Positions 52,338 through 61,832 of a stretch of DNA of 64,000 bases are shown here, in pieces. Made by a program: the position numbers and the translations under genes. Numbering within the stretch: position 1 is the stretch's first letter; every line of letters starts with the position of its first letter. Source of the DNA: [Clostridium] citroniae WAL-17108 (GTDB lineage Bacteria > Bacillota > Clostridia > Lachnospirales > Lachnospiraceae); NCBI RefSeq assembly GCF_000233455.1, contig NZ_JH376421.1:578073-642072 (forward strand). The letters run 5' to 3'. The notes beneath the pieces are model-generated. The model was not told where the DNA came from. It did not search any database and saw only the letters and a list, made by a program, of their open reading frames with translations.

Positions 52338-53825
52338 TTATTTTACAGGATAAAATCCTGTGGGCGCCTCACTGAGGTTGATCATAATATTTTTCATCTG
52401 GGTATAGTGCTCCAGCATCACCTTGTGGGTTTCGCGTCCAATGCCTGATGCCTTATATCCTCCAAAGGGCGCCCCCTCCGGGATGGCATTATAGGTATTT
52501 ACCCACATACGCCCTGTCTCGATTGCCCTGGATACCCGCAGGGCCCTGTTGATATCCCTGGTCCATACAGCCCCTCCAAGGCCGTATTCACTGTCATTGG
52601 CCATTTGGACCACTTCATCCTCTGTCCGGAATTTCAGGATGCAGGCAACAGGTCCGAAGATTTCTTCCTGAGCCACCCTCATATGGTTTGTGACATTTCC
52701 AAGAAGGGTTGGTTTGAGGAAGCAGCCGTTTTCCAATCCCTCAGTCTTTAGCTGCTGTCCTCCGCAGAGCACGCTGGCACCTTCTGATTCTCCCACTTCT
52801 ATGTACTTAAGGATCTTTTCCATCTGGGCCTTGCTGATCTGGCTTCCCATCTGGGTATCCGCTTCCCATGGAAGACCTACCTTGACCTGGTCAAAGCGCT
52901 TTACAGCCTCTTCCACAAACCGGTCATATATGCTTTCCTGGACAAAGACCCTGGAACCCGCGCAGCAGACCTGGCCCTGGTTAAAGAGGATTCCCATCTG
53001 CAGGCCGTCCATTGCCATTTCCCAATTGCAGTCCTCAAAGAAAATATTAGCCGACTTTCCCCCTAATTCCAGTGTGGAGGGGATCAGCCTCTGGGCAGCT
53101 GCCAGGGCAACGTTCCTGCCCACTTCCGTGGAGCCTGTAAATGCCAGCTTTCTAAAGCCCTTGTGCTCCAGCATATACTGGCCGGACTTGGACCCTGAAC
53201 CGGTGATCACATTAAACACGCCTGCGGGCAGCACATCCTGGATCAGTTTTGCAAACTCCAGGACGCTTAAGGGCGTGGCGCTGGATGACTTAAACACGGT
53301 ACAGCACCCGCTTGCAAGCACGGGAGCCAGTTTCCAGGCCGCCATAAGAAACGGGAAGTTCCACGGCACGATCTGTCCCACCACACCGATGGGTTCCCTG
53401 AGGATCAGGCTTAAGGTGCTCTCCCCAAGCATGTTGGCGCTGCCCTCATCTGCCATGATGCAGCCGGCAAAATACCGGAAATGCTGGGCGGACATAGGGA
53501 TATCCACAGCCATGGTCTCCCTGATGGGCTTTCCGTTATCCAGCGATTCAACCATTGCCAGGTGTTCCTGGTTCGCGTCAATGATATCCGCAATCTTGTT
53601 TAGGATCACAGCCCTCTCATTGACCGTTACATGCTTCCAGGATTCAAACGCCTTCCAGGCCGCCTTCACTGCCTCATCCACATCCTCCCTGGTAGCTTCC
53701 GCGCACTCTGCCAGGACACTTCCGTCCGCCGGGCAGATGGTCTTAAATGTTTTTTTGTCGGAAGCATCCTTCCACTGGCCCCCGATCAACAACTGGTATC
53801 TCTCCTGCAGCCCTACATTATGCAT
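52338..53825 (-). CDS. NAD(P)-dependent aldehyde dehydrogenase
   Basis: A 495-residue ALDH-superfamily enzyme, oxidising an aldehyde to the acid. By alignment with ALDH2-type enzymes, N156 (PWNFP), E253 (TLELGGKSANI) and the nucleophile C287 (NQGQVCCAGSR) are present. The start ATG follows GAGAGGAG. It stands alone with TTGTTAA-type half sites upstream (54030-54065). With adhE and the iron alcohol dehydrogenase it forms an alcohol/aldehyde cluster, though the genes are separately transcribed. Confidence 0.92.
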   Translation of the reverse strand: MHNVGLQERYQLLIGGQWKDASDKKTFKTICPADGSVLAECAEATREDVDEAVKAAWKAFESWKHVTVNERAVILNKIADIIDANQEHLAMVESLDNGKPIRETMAVDIPMSAQHFRYFAGCIMADEGSANMLGESTLSLILREPIGVVGQIVPWNFPFLMAAWKLAPVLASGCCTVFKSSSATPLSVLEFAKLIQDVLPAGVFNVITGSGSKSGQYMLEHKGFRKLAFTGSTEVGRNVALAAAQRLIPSTLELGGKSANIFFEDCNWEMAMDGLQMGILFNQGQVCCAGSRVFVQESIYDRFVEEAVKRFDQVKVGLPWEADTQMGSQISKAQMEKILKYIEVGESEGASVLCGGQQLKTEGLENGCFLKPTLLGNVTNHMRVAQEEIFGPVACILKFRTEDEVVQMANDSEYGLGGAVWTRDINRALRVSRAIETGRMWVNTYNAIPEGAPFGGYKASGIGRETHKVMLEHYTQMKNIMINLSEAPTGFYPVK

Positions 53826-54014
53826 AATAAATTCTCCTCTCAACACTTGGTACAGTATTCAGGCGGGCTTTTTGGGCACAAAAAAAACATGTATCTTAAA
53901 GCCAGCCTAAAACCGCCCTAAAACACCATGTTTCCAGAAAAACCTTCCTTGCCGGAAGATTAATACGGTTGTGTTACCCCTCTGGCCACTATGATATATC
54001 ATGGGACAGGTAAT

Positions 54015-54070
54015 AGTCAACAAAAATCTTTTATTTAACAAACTTTTATTGTTAACATTGCCTTAACACC
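54015..54070. promoter_or_regulatory. Candidate ALDH control region with TTGTTAA half sites
   Basis: On the minus strand TTGACT is followed 16 bases later by TATATC, a plausible promoter. Upstream lie TGTTAACAA and TTGTTAA in tandem, resembling Rex half sites but without the standard spacing. Confidence 0.35.
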
Positions 54071-54113
54071 AGGGCGCGCCTGATGATCTTCCTCCGGCAC
54101 GCCCTGACAGAGC

Positions 54114-55271
54114 CTATTCCCCAACGTAGGCCTGGCGGTAAATTTCAATGACCTGTTCCCTGGTTGCAGTCCTTGGATTGGTCAGCTGGCATACGTCCTT
54201 TTTAGCGTTATCCGCCATGATGCCAAAGTCCTCTTCCCTTACTCCCAGCTGCTTTAGATCCGATGGGATCTCCAGCTGCCTGCTCAGCTTCTTAATGGCT
54301 TCAATGGCCTTTTCCGCCGCACATGTAACGGAAATCCCCTCCACCTGAACACCCATTGCCTGGGCCACATCCCTGAAGCGGTTCATGTTGCCGATCAGGT
54401 TATAGCTCTCAACATAGGGCAGAAGAATGGCGTTGCAGACACCGTGGGGCAGATTATAAAAGCCGCCCAGCTGATGAGCCATGGCATGGACATAACCCAA
54501 TGACGCGTTGTTAAATGCAATGCCCGCCAGGTACTGGGCATACGCCATCTTATCCCTGGCCTTCATGTAATTTCCATTGGCCACCGCCTTGGGAAGGTAA
54601 TGGGCGATCATCTTGATGGACATAATGGCTGCAGCATCTGTCAGAGGGTTGGCGTCCGTGGACACATATGCCTCAATGGCGTGGGTCAATGCATCCATTC
54701 CCGTGGAGGCAGTCAGAGCCGGCGGCATACCTTTCATAAGCTCCGGGTCATTGATGGCGATTTGTGGTGTAACCCTCCAGTCCACAATGGCCATCTTCAC
54801 CTTGCGTGAGGTATCCGTGATAATACAGAACCTGGTAATCTCTGATGCGGTTCCCGCAGTGGTGTTGACCGCCATAAGAGGAACCATGGGGTTGGAGGAT
54901 TTATCAACGCCTTCAAAATCAGCAATCTTTCCACCGTTGGCAGCCACCAGGCCGATTCCCTTTGCACAGTCGTGGGAGGAACCGCCTCCCAGGGAAATGA
55001 TGGAATCGCATTGGTTTTCCTGGTAAAATACAGCTCCTGCCTCCACGTTTTTATCCGTTGGATTGGGCTCGGCTCCTGCAAAAATGCTGGCTTCCACCCC
55101 TGCCTTTTTAAGGATCTCCTGTACCCGGTCGGCCATTCCGATCTTTCCCAGATATTTGTCCGTGACAATCAGACATTTTTTTGCCCCTAAACTCTTAACT
55201 AACTCTCCTGCCTCCTGAACCGCTCCCTCACCAAAAACATTCCGTGTTGGTAAAAAATAATATGTAGACAC
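54114..55271 (-). CDS. Iron-containing alcohol dehydrogenase
   Basis: A 385-residue group III alcohol dehydrogenase. It has the NAD-binding GGGSSHDCAKGIG (about 95-107), Fe-site residues in STGMDALTHAIEAYVS (about 188-203) and in the signature HAMAHQLGGFYNLPHGVCNA (about 263-282). Relatives are butanol or 1,3-propanediol dehydrogenases. The substrate is unknown, probably a short-chain aldehyde or alcohol, possibly coupled to the ALDH next to it. Confidence 0.92.
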   Translation of the reverse strand: MSTYYFLPTRNVFGEGAVQEAGELVKSLGAKKCLIVTDKYLGKIGMADRVQEILKKAGVEASIFAGAEPNPTDKNVEAGAVFYQENQCDSIISLGGGSSHDCAKGIGLVAANGGKIADFEGVDKSSNPMVPLMAVNTTAGTASEITRFCIITDTSRKVKMAIVDWRVTPQIAINDPELMKGMPPALTASTGMDALTHAIEAYVSTDANPLTDAAAIMSIKMIAHYLPKAVANGNYMKARDKMAYAQYLAGIAFNNASLGYVHAMAHQLGGFYNLPHGVCNAILLPYVESYNLIGNMNRFRDVAQAMGVQVEGISVTCAAEKAIEAIKKLSRQLEIPSDLKQLGVREEDFGIMADNAKKDVCQLTNPRTATREQVIEIYRQAYVGE

Positions 55272-55343
55272 ACTGCTACCCCCTTATGGTTATAATTGCA
55301 TCCCATCTCATCTGCCATCAGCAGGACGGGTGCTCTAATGCTG

Positions 55344-55371
55344 ATTATAGCCAGGGAATTTATTCTGTCAA
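55344..55371 (-). promoter_or_regulatory. Promoter of the iron alcohol dehydrogenase gene
   Basis: On the minus strand TTGACA (55366-55371), a 16-base spacer and TATAAT (55344-55349) are consensus sigma-A elements about 75 bp upstream of the start. Confidence 0.75.
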
Positions 55372-55779
55372 TTAAAATATATATTTAACATTTATTTGAT
55401 AATTATTAGATTTATCTCGATTTATAATTAACATTTTTTATATAATTTTGCTTGTTAAGATTTTTTAACATGTTGTCTGTGATTATCCTGTGTTTAAAAA
55501 ATTGCTACATTATTAGTTGGAAAAATGTGACGGCGAACTTCCCGTAAGATCGCTCCATGTGCCTGTGATGCCATCCAATGTATTGAGAGTCTCACAGCGC
55601 CAGATATGTTATAGTTTTAACATATTGAAGACAAATTTTTTTAGAATATAAAAATAATATTTTTTAAAAGCCGTAAAACTTTGAATATATTTTAACAATA
55701 TTTCAAAATTCTACAGCTTTTTTTCAAGCATACAGGGTGGTATTTACCTTGTACCCCTTAAATAAAATTAGAAAATTGA
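55372..55779. other. AT-rich non-coding gap
   Basis: No gene is seen here. An inverted repeat TGTTAA / TTAACA with a six-base spacer (near 55455) resembles a widened Rex site; otherwise only AT-rich sequence. Confidence 0.5.
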
Positions 55780-55819
55780 TAAAAAACACTTATATGTGAA
55801 TGAATTAACACATCTAAGT
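55780..55819 (-). terminator. Terminator of the amino-sugar operon
   Basis: ACTTATATGTG (55788-55798) pairs with CACATCTAAGT (55809-55819) with one mismatch. On the minus strand the stem, 41 bp past the last gene, is followed by GTTTTTTATC. Confidence 0.75.
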
Positions 55820-55859
55820 CACCTGATCTTTTTCTGTTTTTGTGAACATCCATCTTCGG

Positions 55860-57227
55860 CTATATGCCCGGATCCATTACCATGGTATCCAACAACTCCA
55901 AAATTAAGATCAGATCCCTTGCAATGTGGAACGGATCTTTGACCGGAAGTGCTACCACCTTGTCCTGAGGGCTTCCGTCCCGCTTGCAGATCTGTTTCCA
56001 CTCCCTCACCTCAGGGTCTTGATTGGGAAATGTCCGGAAGGTGTAAGAAAATACTTTTTCATGCCACTCCAGAAACTGCGTTTTTCCAGTACGGTGATAG
56101 CACAGCAATGTGGTGTACAGTGCTTCCGCATGGACCCACCACAGCTTATCTCCCCACCCTTCCAAAACCTGCCGCTCCACAGGTTCCGTGATAACGGTAT
56201 CCGACCGCGCAAAGGTTTGGGGCTTCATTTTCCCAGGCATGTCCGTATATGTCTTCCTGGGCATACCTGTATGCATATCCCCTGGAGGGCCGCCCTCCAC
56301 CGAGCTATAGTGAAGAATTCCGCCAAATTCCTTGTCCCACCCAATATTCAGCGCCTGCTCGGTGATATGAGCGATCCGTTCCACCATTTCCTCCCGCCCA
56401 AGCAAATCTGCAGCATCCATCATAAACCACATGTCCTCAATGGTATGTCCCGGATTGGCATGCTGACCCAGCACCCCCTTCACCTGGCTGTTGTCTGCGG
56501 CGATCACCTCGTGTATTACATCCTTCTCATCTGTAAAATGGTATAAAATGTCATCTACAAATACGCGCAGGTGTTCCCTCAGCGTGTCACGGTACCCCGG
56601 GTCCAAATGTTCGGCAGCCGTATACAGTTCTCTGGTCACGTTGGAGAGGATCATGGGAATACCATGGGCCCGATAGCAGCTTGACAGCGGGTACGGCAGG
56701 GTATTGAATGTTCCGGTTCCGATCCGATCCAGAATGGATTCATAGAGCTGTTTTCCAAATCCGTACGCCTCCGGGTCACCGGCAGCTGCAGCGTAACCGG
56801 CCATGGCCAGCACTACAAAACAATCCGCGTAAATACTCATATCCAGAGGCTCCCACCCCTCAACATGCTTGGGAGTACCGTCCCGCTCCATCAGATAAAC
56901 ACAGCGCACATCCTTTGGCCCCATCAGGCTGTGTTTGATCAAGAAATCTCTTCCCACCTTTGCCAGCCGTATAAATTCATTTCTCTGGGATTGGGAAAAA
57001 ATTCTCGTTTTTGTATTGGCCAGACGTGAAAACAGCCACACAAAACGTCCCTGGCTCCAGGTATATTTGTCATAACTCAGCAGACGCTCCCCTGTATTGT
57101 CAAAGCAGTTCACATATCCGCCGTGCTCTTTATCCAGACACCTGGGCAGCCAAAAGGCCAAAATATGGTTGGTCAATTCATTTTCGTAAAAGCCTTTTAG
57201 GCGCAGCAGCTCATTCCGATTCATCAT
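55860..57227 (-). CDS. N-acylglucosamine 2-epimerase-family protein (AGE)
   Basis: A 455-residue (alpha/alpha)6-barrel enzyme of the AGE superfamily, which isomerises N-acetylglucosamine and N-acetylmannosamine or related sugars. Family blocks: HEVIAADNSQVKG (about 240-252), LGQHANPGHTIEDMWFMM (about 254-271, with the catalytic-type His), KLWWVHAEALYTTL (about 368-381) and the late His block KDPFHIARDLI (about 427-437). It starts behind GAGGTAA, five bases after nagA ends. In this operon it may convert a 2-acetamido sugar for NagA/NagB. Confidence 0.88.
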   Translation of the reverse strand: MMNRNELLRLKGFYENELTNHILAFWLPRCLDKEHGGYVNCFDNTGERLLSYDKYTWSQGRFVWLFSRLANTKTRIFSQSQRNEFIRLAKVGRDFLIKHSLMGPKDVRCVYLMERDGTPKHVEGWEPLDMSIYADCFVVLAMAGYAAAAGDPEAYGFGKQLYESILDRIGTGTFNTLPYPLSSCYRAHGIPMILSNVTRELYTAAEHLDPGYRDTLREHLRVFVDDILYHFTDEKDVIHEVIAADNSQVKGVLGQHANPGHTIEDMWFMMDAADLLGREEMVERIAHITEQALNIGWDKEFGGILHYSSVEGGPPGDMHTGMPRKTYTDMPGKMKPQTFARSDTVITEPVERQVLEGWGDKLWWVHAEALYTTLLCYHRTGKTQFLEWHEKVFSYTFRTFPNQDPEVREWKQICKRDGSPQDKVVALPVKDPFHIARDLILILELLDTMVMDPGI

Positions 57228-57232
57228 TTACC

Positions 57233-58429
57233 TCATTTCCCGGACTCAAAGGAGCCGTATACAACATTCCCCCGCACCATGGCAGCGCTGATACGTATGT
57301 CCTCATCAAAGCAGATCAGATTGGCGGTTTTTCCCGGCATGATGCTTCCCACCTGATCCCCTATCCCCATGATTGCAGCCGGTGTCAGACTCATCATACG
57401 TACACAGTCCCACAACGGCACCCTGGCCTGACGGTACATCACCCGTACCAGCCGGTCGTCCGTGGCAATACTTCCTGCAAACGCCATGCGGTCCGGCATT
57501 TTCGCAACATCATCCTCAATAATCACCCTCTGCCCGTTTTTTAGGCTGCCCAGCACAGACTCCTTCACATTCTGCCCGGCACAGCGCATGGAGTCACAGG
57601 TCAGCGCCATTTTGCCCGGCCCCTTGATCCGATACACCATCTCCAGGATTTCTGCCGGCAAATGACATCCGTCAGCAATTACCTCCACGGTCAGATCATC
57701 AATGCAGAACGCACTTTCGATCAGGCCAGGATAGCGGAAGCCACCCTTTCTCACCATACCGGACATGGCGGAATAGAGGTGCGTCACATGGCTGATTCCA
57801 TTGTGGTATGCCTCCAGGACCTGGCTGTACTCCGCATCCGTATGGCCCATGGAAGGCACAATTCCATGATCGATCAGACAGCGGGCAAACTCCATGGCTC
57901 CCGGCAGTTCCGGTGCCAGGGTCCATCGGGAGATCGCGCCTTCTCCGTAGAAGATAAACTCTTCGTACTCCTCCCGCCGGGGATTACGGATGTATCTCTC
58001 GTCAATCGCTCCCTTCTGTTTAGGATTCAGATAAGGTCCCTCCATATGAAGACCCGGCAGTTCCGGGCCGTCCGTCATAATACGCCGGGCGGATCGAAGC
58101 CCATCAATACTGTTAAAAATCTCCTCCCGTCTGGCGGCCAGGGTGGTGGGAAACAGCGTGGTGGTACCGTGCTGCAAATGGGTTCTTGCCGCTGTTATTA
58201 CCGCCTCTGCGGTGCCGTCCATAAAGTCGCAGCCTCCGGCACCATGACTATGTATTTCCACAAACCCAGGGGATAAATATTTCCCCCTCAGGTCAAATAC
58301 CTGATCCCCACGGTTGACCTGTGGAAATCCTGTTCCCGCTGCCTGGATCTTATGCCCCTCCACTGTGACAAATCCCTGCTCAATACGATCCGGATAGATT
58401 AATGCAGCATTAACAAAATGTACACTCAT
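57233..58429 (-). CDS. nagA: N-acetylglucosamine-6-phosphate deacetylase
   Basis: A 398-residue NagA, removing acetate from GlcNAc-6-phosphate. The amidohydrolase barrel keeps H60 and H62 (EIHSHG), metal ligand E130 (HMEGPYLNP), H196 (GHTDAE), H217 (HVTHLYSAM) and the catalytic D279 (TCDSMRCAG, where most members read TDAM). The start follows GGGAGG. It sits directly between nagB and the AGE-family gene in one transcript. Confidence 0.93.
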   Translation of the reverse strand: MSVHFVNAALIYPDRIEQGFVTVEGHKIQAAGTGFPQVNRGDQVFDLRGKYLSPGFVEIHSHGAGGCDFMDGTAEAVITAARTHLQHGTTTLFPTTLAARREEIFNSIDGLRSARRIMTDGPELPGLHMEGPYLNPKQKGAIDERYIRNPRREEYEEFIFYGEGAISRWTLAPELPGAMEFARCLIDHGIVPSMGHTDAEYSQVLEAYHNGISHVTHLYSAMSGMVRKGGFRYPGLIESAFCIDDLTVEVIADGCHLPAEILEMVYRIKGPGKMALTCDSMRCAGQNVKESVLGSLKNGQRVIIEDDVAKMPDRMAFAGSIATDDRLVRVMYRQARVPLWDCVRMMSLTPAAIMGIGDQVGSIMPGKTANLICFDEDIRISAAMVRGNVVYGSFESGK

Positions 58430-58453
58430 GGATAACCTCCCATCGCTCAGATA

Positions 58454-59224
58454 CTACAACACATAGTTTGCAGACTCGCGATCCAGATACAGGACCGCAT
58501 CCCTGTGGGTAGTCAGAATGCTGGCCGGGCAGCGCTCAGATACCTGCCCGTCCAGCATATCCCGCACAGCCTCAGCCTTAGTCGCTGCGGGCACGCTGCA
58601 GACCATTGATCCCGCCGCCATAAGCCCCGGGATCGTCACTGTTACAGCGTGGGTGGGCACCTGGCAAAGTTCCTTAAAGCATCCGTCATGGACTTGTTGT
58701 TCCCGGCATTTTTCCTCCAGCTTCACCACTTTAGCCATTACCGGGTCACGGAAGTCTGCTACCGGAGGATCATTAAAGGCCAGATGCCCGTTCTCTCCCA
58801 CCCCCAGCAGGCAGATGTCTGCTGGATTTTTTTCCAGAAGCCTGCTGTAGCGGAGCGCCTCCGCATCAGGATTATCAGTATTCCCATTAATCAGATTGAT
58901 GGAGCGAAACGGAAGGAGGTCAAATACCATGCGTTTTAAGTAATTGCAAAATCCCGCCGGATGCCCCGGGTCCAGGCCTACATATTCGTCCATATGGTAA
59001 GCGTTGACACGCGTCCAGTCAATTCCATCTGCATTTACCAGTGTTTTTAATGTCTCATTTTGAGAGGGTGCGGCTGCAAAGATCACATTGACCACTTCTT
59101 TATCTCCAAGCAGGTCCCGGATACGTCTGGCAGCCTGTTCCCCTGCCTTACGGCCCATGGCCTCACGTGTATCAAATACCATAATGTGAAGCCGGCCCGT
59201 ATAATAGTCTTTTAACATTGTCAT
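58454..59224 (-). CDS. nagB: Glucosamine-6-phosphate deaminase
   Basis: A 256-residue NagB-family enzyme, converting GlcN-6-phosphate to fructose-6-phosphate and ammonia. The signatures are AYHMDEYVGL (about 75-84) with D79, and LLGVGENGHLAFNDP (about 139-153) with catalytic H147. The GVGENGH variant has Asn where E. coli has its Asp, as in Gram-positive forms. It follows the LarA-like gene by 15 bp. Confidence 0.92.
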   Translation of the reverse strand: MTMLKDYYTGRLHIMVFDTREAMGRKAGEQAARRIRDLLGDKEVVNVIFAAAPSQNETLKTLVNADGIDWTRVNAYHMDEYVGLDPGHPAGFCNYLKRMVFDLLPFRSINLINGNTDNPDAEALRYSRLLEKNPADICLLGVGENGHLAFNDPPVADFRDPVMAKVVKLEEKCREQQVHDGCFKELCQVPTHAVTVTIPGLMAAGSMVCSVPAATKAEAVRDMLDGQVSERCPASILTTHRDAVLYLDRESANYVL

Positions 59225-59239
59225 CTCGTTTCTCCTTCA

Positions 59240-60514
59240 TCATTCATATAAAAATGCATCTGCCCCACCGCTCATAGCCGCTACCCGGCAATCCTCGTAC
59301 TCTGCCACCGCGTCATCCACTGCCTGCTGGAGAGCGGACAGGGGATAATATTTACATCCGCATTGTGCCATCTGCTCTGCAGTGACCCCTCCTCCCACTA
59401 CCACCAGCTTCCGGCGGCGGCGCATCTTGGACATGCTGTTTCCAACTGCAATCGCTAACCGGTCACCGGGAATCTCTTCCCCGGCAATACAGGCCCGCAC
59501 AATATCATCTCCATCGTCCCGGGACATGTATTCCGGATATTCCGGATGGGGCCCAATCCCCTCATGGTTGGGGCTGATCATGATTATGGTTCCGCCTCTA
59601 TCCCCCTTTAAAGCCGGCTCTGCCCCATACATGGCTTTGGGAGACTGCCAGAAATCCTGGTCCGCGGGATGAGAACTGACGATCACTACATCTGCTTTTT
59701 CAGTAACCTTACTTCCCAGGATCGTCCTGCCGATCCTGACCCCCTCCCGGTGAGCCTTTATGTAATCGCCGGCAACCACCCTGCAAAGTTTCAGCTCCGG
59801 GGTCAGTATGGTATTGATGATAAAATCAAGACCGATACGCCTTACCCAGCCCTCCATCATATCCCGGATAGGCGTGGTATTCCGGCCAAACATATTTTCA
59901 TCATACAGACTGGCCTTTAAGTGAAAATATGAGACTGTATCTTCTCCTGCCACACCGGGAAAGATGATTTTCCCTCCCCCTCCCCAGCCCATCACCGGAT
60001 GGGGGACAAGGTTTCCCACCCCGATACGCACCTGCGCATCCATGATAGCGCTGGTAGCCATAAGGGGCGCCCCCTCCTCCGTGTCACCAATATAAACCAG
60101 ATGTTCCGGGTCCCTGAATTCTGAATTCATGACAGGGTAGGTATCATAGATCGTATCTCCCACCCGTTCACGCATCTCTTCCTCGGTCATATAACGATGA
60201 CTGCCCAGAGCGATCACAATTTTAATGTGTTCCGGCCTGGCCCCGCAATCTGTAAGCTTTTCCATGAGCACAGGCAGAATGGTGCTGATGGGTGTAGGGC
60301 GGGAACCATCGTCCACGATCACGGCAATCTTCTGATCCGGTGAAATGATGTCCTCCAGCCCTCTGCCGCCGGTCGGATGCTCAATGGCATACCGGATTTC
60401 CTGTTCCGGATATTCGGCCGGCTGTGCCTTTGGCGGATCGATCATACCGATAAAGCATTGGTCCGGTACTTCCATTTCCACCATCTCATTTCCATAAGGA
60501 AGACTGATCATCAT
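59240..60514 (-). CDS. LarA-family nickel-pincer racemase homologue
   Basis: A 424-residue protein of the LarA (DUF2088) family. All LarA cofactor and catalytic positions align: D69 and R72 (DDGSRP), H106 (ALGSHRYM), H172 and K182 (HPVMGWGGGGK, the Lys that attaches the nickel-pincer nucleotide) and H198 (SYFHLK). This implies a racemase or epimerase needing LarB/LarC/LarE-made NPN cofactor, none of which is in the window. Relatives act on 2-hydroxyacids. Being inside a nag operon, its substrate is probably a sugar-derived 2-hydroxyacid. It overlaps the HIT gene by four bases. Confidence 0.85.
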   Translation of the reverse strand: MMISLPYGNEMVEMEVPDQCFIGMIDPPKAQPAEYPEQEIRYAIEHPTGGRGLEDIISPDQKIAVIVDDGSRPTPISTILPVLMEKLTDCGARPEHIKIVIALGSHRYMTEEEMRERVGDTIYDTYPVMNSEFRDPEHLVYIGDTEEGAPLMATSAIMDAQVRIGVGNLVPHPVMGWGGGGKIIFPGVAGEDTVSYFHLKASLYDENMFGRNTTPIRDMMEGWVRRIGLDFIINTILTPELKLCRVVAGDYIKAHREGVRIGRTILGSKVTEKADVVIVSSHPADQDFWQSPKAMYGAEPALKGDRGGTIIMISPNHEGIGPHPEYPEYMSRDDGDDIVRACIAGEEIPGDRLAIAVGNSMSKMRRRRKLVVVGGGVTAEQMAQCGCKYYPLSALQQAVDDAVAEYEDCRVAAMSGGADAFLYE

Positions 60515-60966
60515 AGCCCAATACCTCTCTTTTTCATTACTGCTTTACGGATCAGTTCCATCCGTTCCCGATACTGCTCATCCGTCAGTATGATCTTATC
60601 CTTTTCTTCGGGGAACAGCACAAAGGGACCTCCCCAGCCCAGCCTGCCCTTATACTTGGGGCAGAGCGTGTAGTGTACATGGGTCACCTCATCGCCGTAA
60701 ATTGCATAATTGATCTTGTCGGCCCCAAACAGATCTTTGATGGTCCAAGCCAAGGCACAGACATCATCCATGTACTCATCCCGCTCTGCTTTAGGAATCT
60801 CAAACAACTCGCTGTAGTGATCCCGGAACATGATGGTACAGCGGCCGGCCAGTGTCTGATCCTTACACAGAAACACACTGGAGGCCTTTAAGTCGCAGAT
60901 TTTAAACAGCAGGCTGCGAAACCCCTTGTCCTGATCACAATAGTAGCATCCTTTTATATCTTCCAT
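60511..60966 (-). CDS. HIT-superfamily protein with a variant triad
   Basis: A 151-residue histidine-triad protein. It has a short CYYC at 7-10 and the core THVHYTLCPKY, where H96 and the nucleophile-position H98 are present but the third His is Thr100. Family members hydrolyse or transfer nucleotidyl groups. A GalT-like nucleotidylyltransferase or a phosphoramidase role is possible; it cannot be set from sequence. It sits between the permease and LarA genes. Confidence 0.85.
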   Translation of the reverse strand: MEDIKGCYYCDQDKGFRSLLFKICDLKASSVFLCKDQTLAGRCTIMFRDHYSELFEIPKAERDEYMDDVCALAWTIKDLFGADKINYAIYGDEVTHVHYTLCPKYKGRLGWGGPFVLFPEEKDKIILTDEQYRERMELIRKAVMKKRGIGL

Positions 60967-60983
60967 TACAAATACCCTCTCTT

Positions 60984-61832
60984 TTATTTAATTGCTCCTG
61001 CTGTGTGGTCCCCGGTAATATAATTGCGGATACAGATAAACAGGATCACCAGCGGCACGGTGGTATACATAGCTCCGGCCATCACATAATGCCAGGGGAT
61101 CCCCACCGCCGGATTATTCTTTAAAATTTCATAAAGGCTGACTATGATCGGCTTTTTCTCCGTTGTTGAGATAAATGTGAATGCAAATAAAAATTCATTC
61201 CATGTCCTGGTAAAGGCAAATATAACCGCTACCGCGATTCCGGTACTGGACACCGGTAAAAATATTCTGGTCATTACCATAAAAGGACTGCATCCATCGA
61301 TCTTAGCTGCCTCCACCACCTCTTTGGGCACTCCGTCAAAGGTGGCTTTCAACATAAGAACGATAAATGCCAGATTAAAGGTAGTGTTCATAAGTACCAG
61401 GCTGAACCAGCTGTCGATCAATCCCAGCCTGTTCATCATGGTGTACAGAGGAATGATGACAATGACCGGTGCAAACATCTGGCTTACCAGGACCAGATAA
61501 TATATCTGCTTTTTGAAGTAAAAATCCAAGCATGAAAATGCATAGGATGCCGGTATGGCGATTACCATGATCAGGGAGATCGTCAGGCCGGTAATGATCA
61601 GGCTTGCCTTGAAGCCGTTTAAAATATGCATTTTCTCAAATACCTGCACATAATTCTCAAAGGCAAAGGTCTTGGGGATCCAGGTTACAGGCATGGTAAA
61701 CACATCATTGGCCTTTTTTAAAGACACGGAGATCATGGCTGCCACCGGGAACATCAGTACCACGATAATTAAGAGCACCAGCAGGACAAACAGAAGCTTT
61801 TTGATATTTTTTTTAGTTCTGTATTTATTCAT
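60984..61832 (-). CDS. Sugar ABC transporter permease, MalG type
   Basis: A 282-residue permease with about six helices. The EAA coupling loop is EVVEAAKIDGCSPFMVMTRI (about 170-189). The start follows GGGGAGG. Its 5' end overlaps the MalF-type gene by eight bases. The ATPase is not in the window, as is usual for systems sharing an MsmK-type ATPase. Confidence 0.92.
   Translation of the reverse strand: MNKYRTKKNIKKLLFVLLVLLIIVVLMFPVAAMISVSLKKANDVFTMPVTWIPKTFAFENYVQVFEKMHILNGFKASLIITGLTISLIMVIAIPASYAFSCLDFYFKKQIYYLVLVSQMFAPVIVIIPLYTMMNRLGLIDSWFSLVLMNTTFNLAFIVLMLKATFDGVPKEVVEAAKIDGCSPFMVMTRIFLPVSSTGIAVAVIFAFTRTWNEFLFAFTFISTTEKKPIIVSLYEILKNNPAVGIPWHYVMAGAMYTTVPLVILFICIRNYITGDHTAGAIK

Noticed and set aside
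52690..53910. A 406-codon plus-strand open frame opposite the aldehyde dehydrogenase
   Set aside because: The opposite strand encodes an ALDH with all catalytic residues; the plus frame has no family features.
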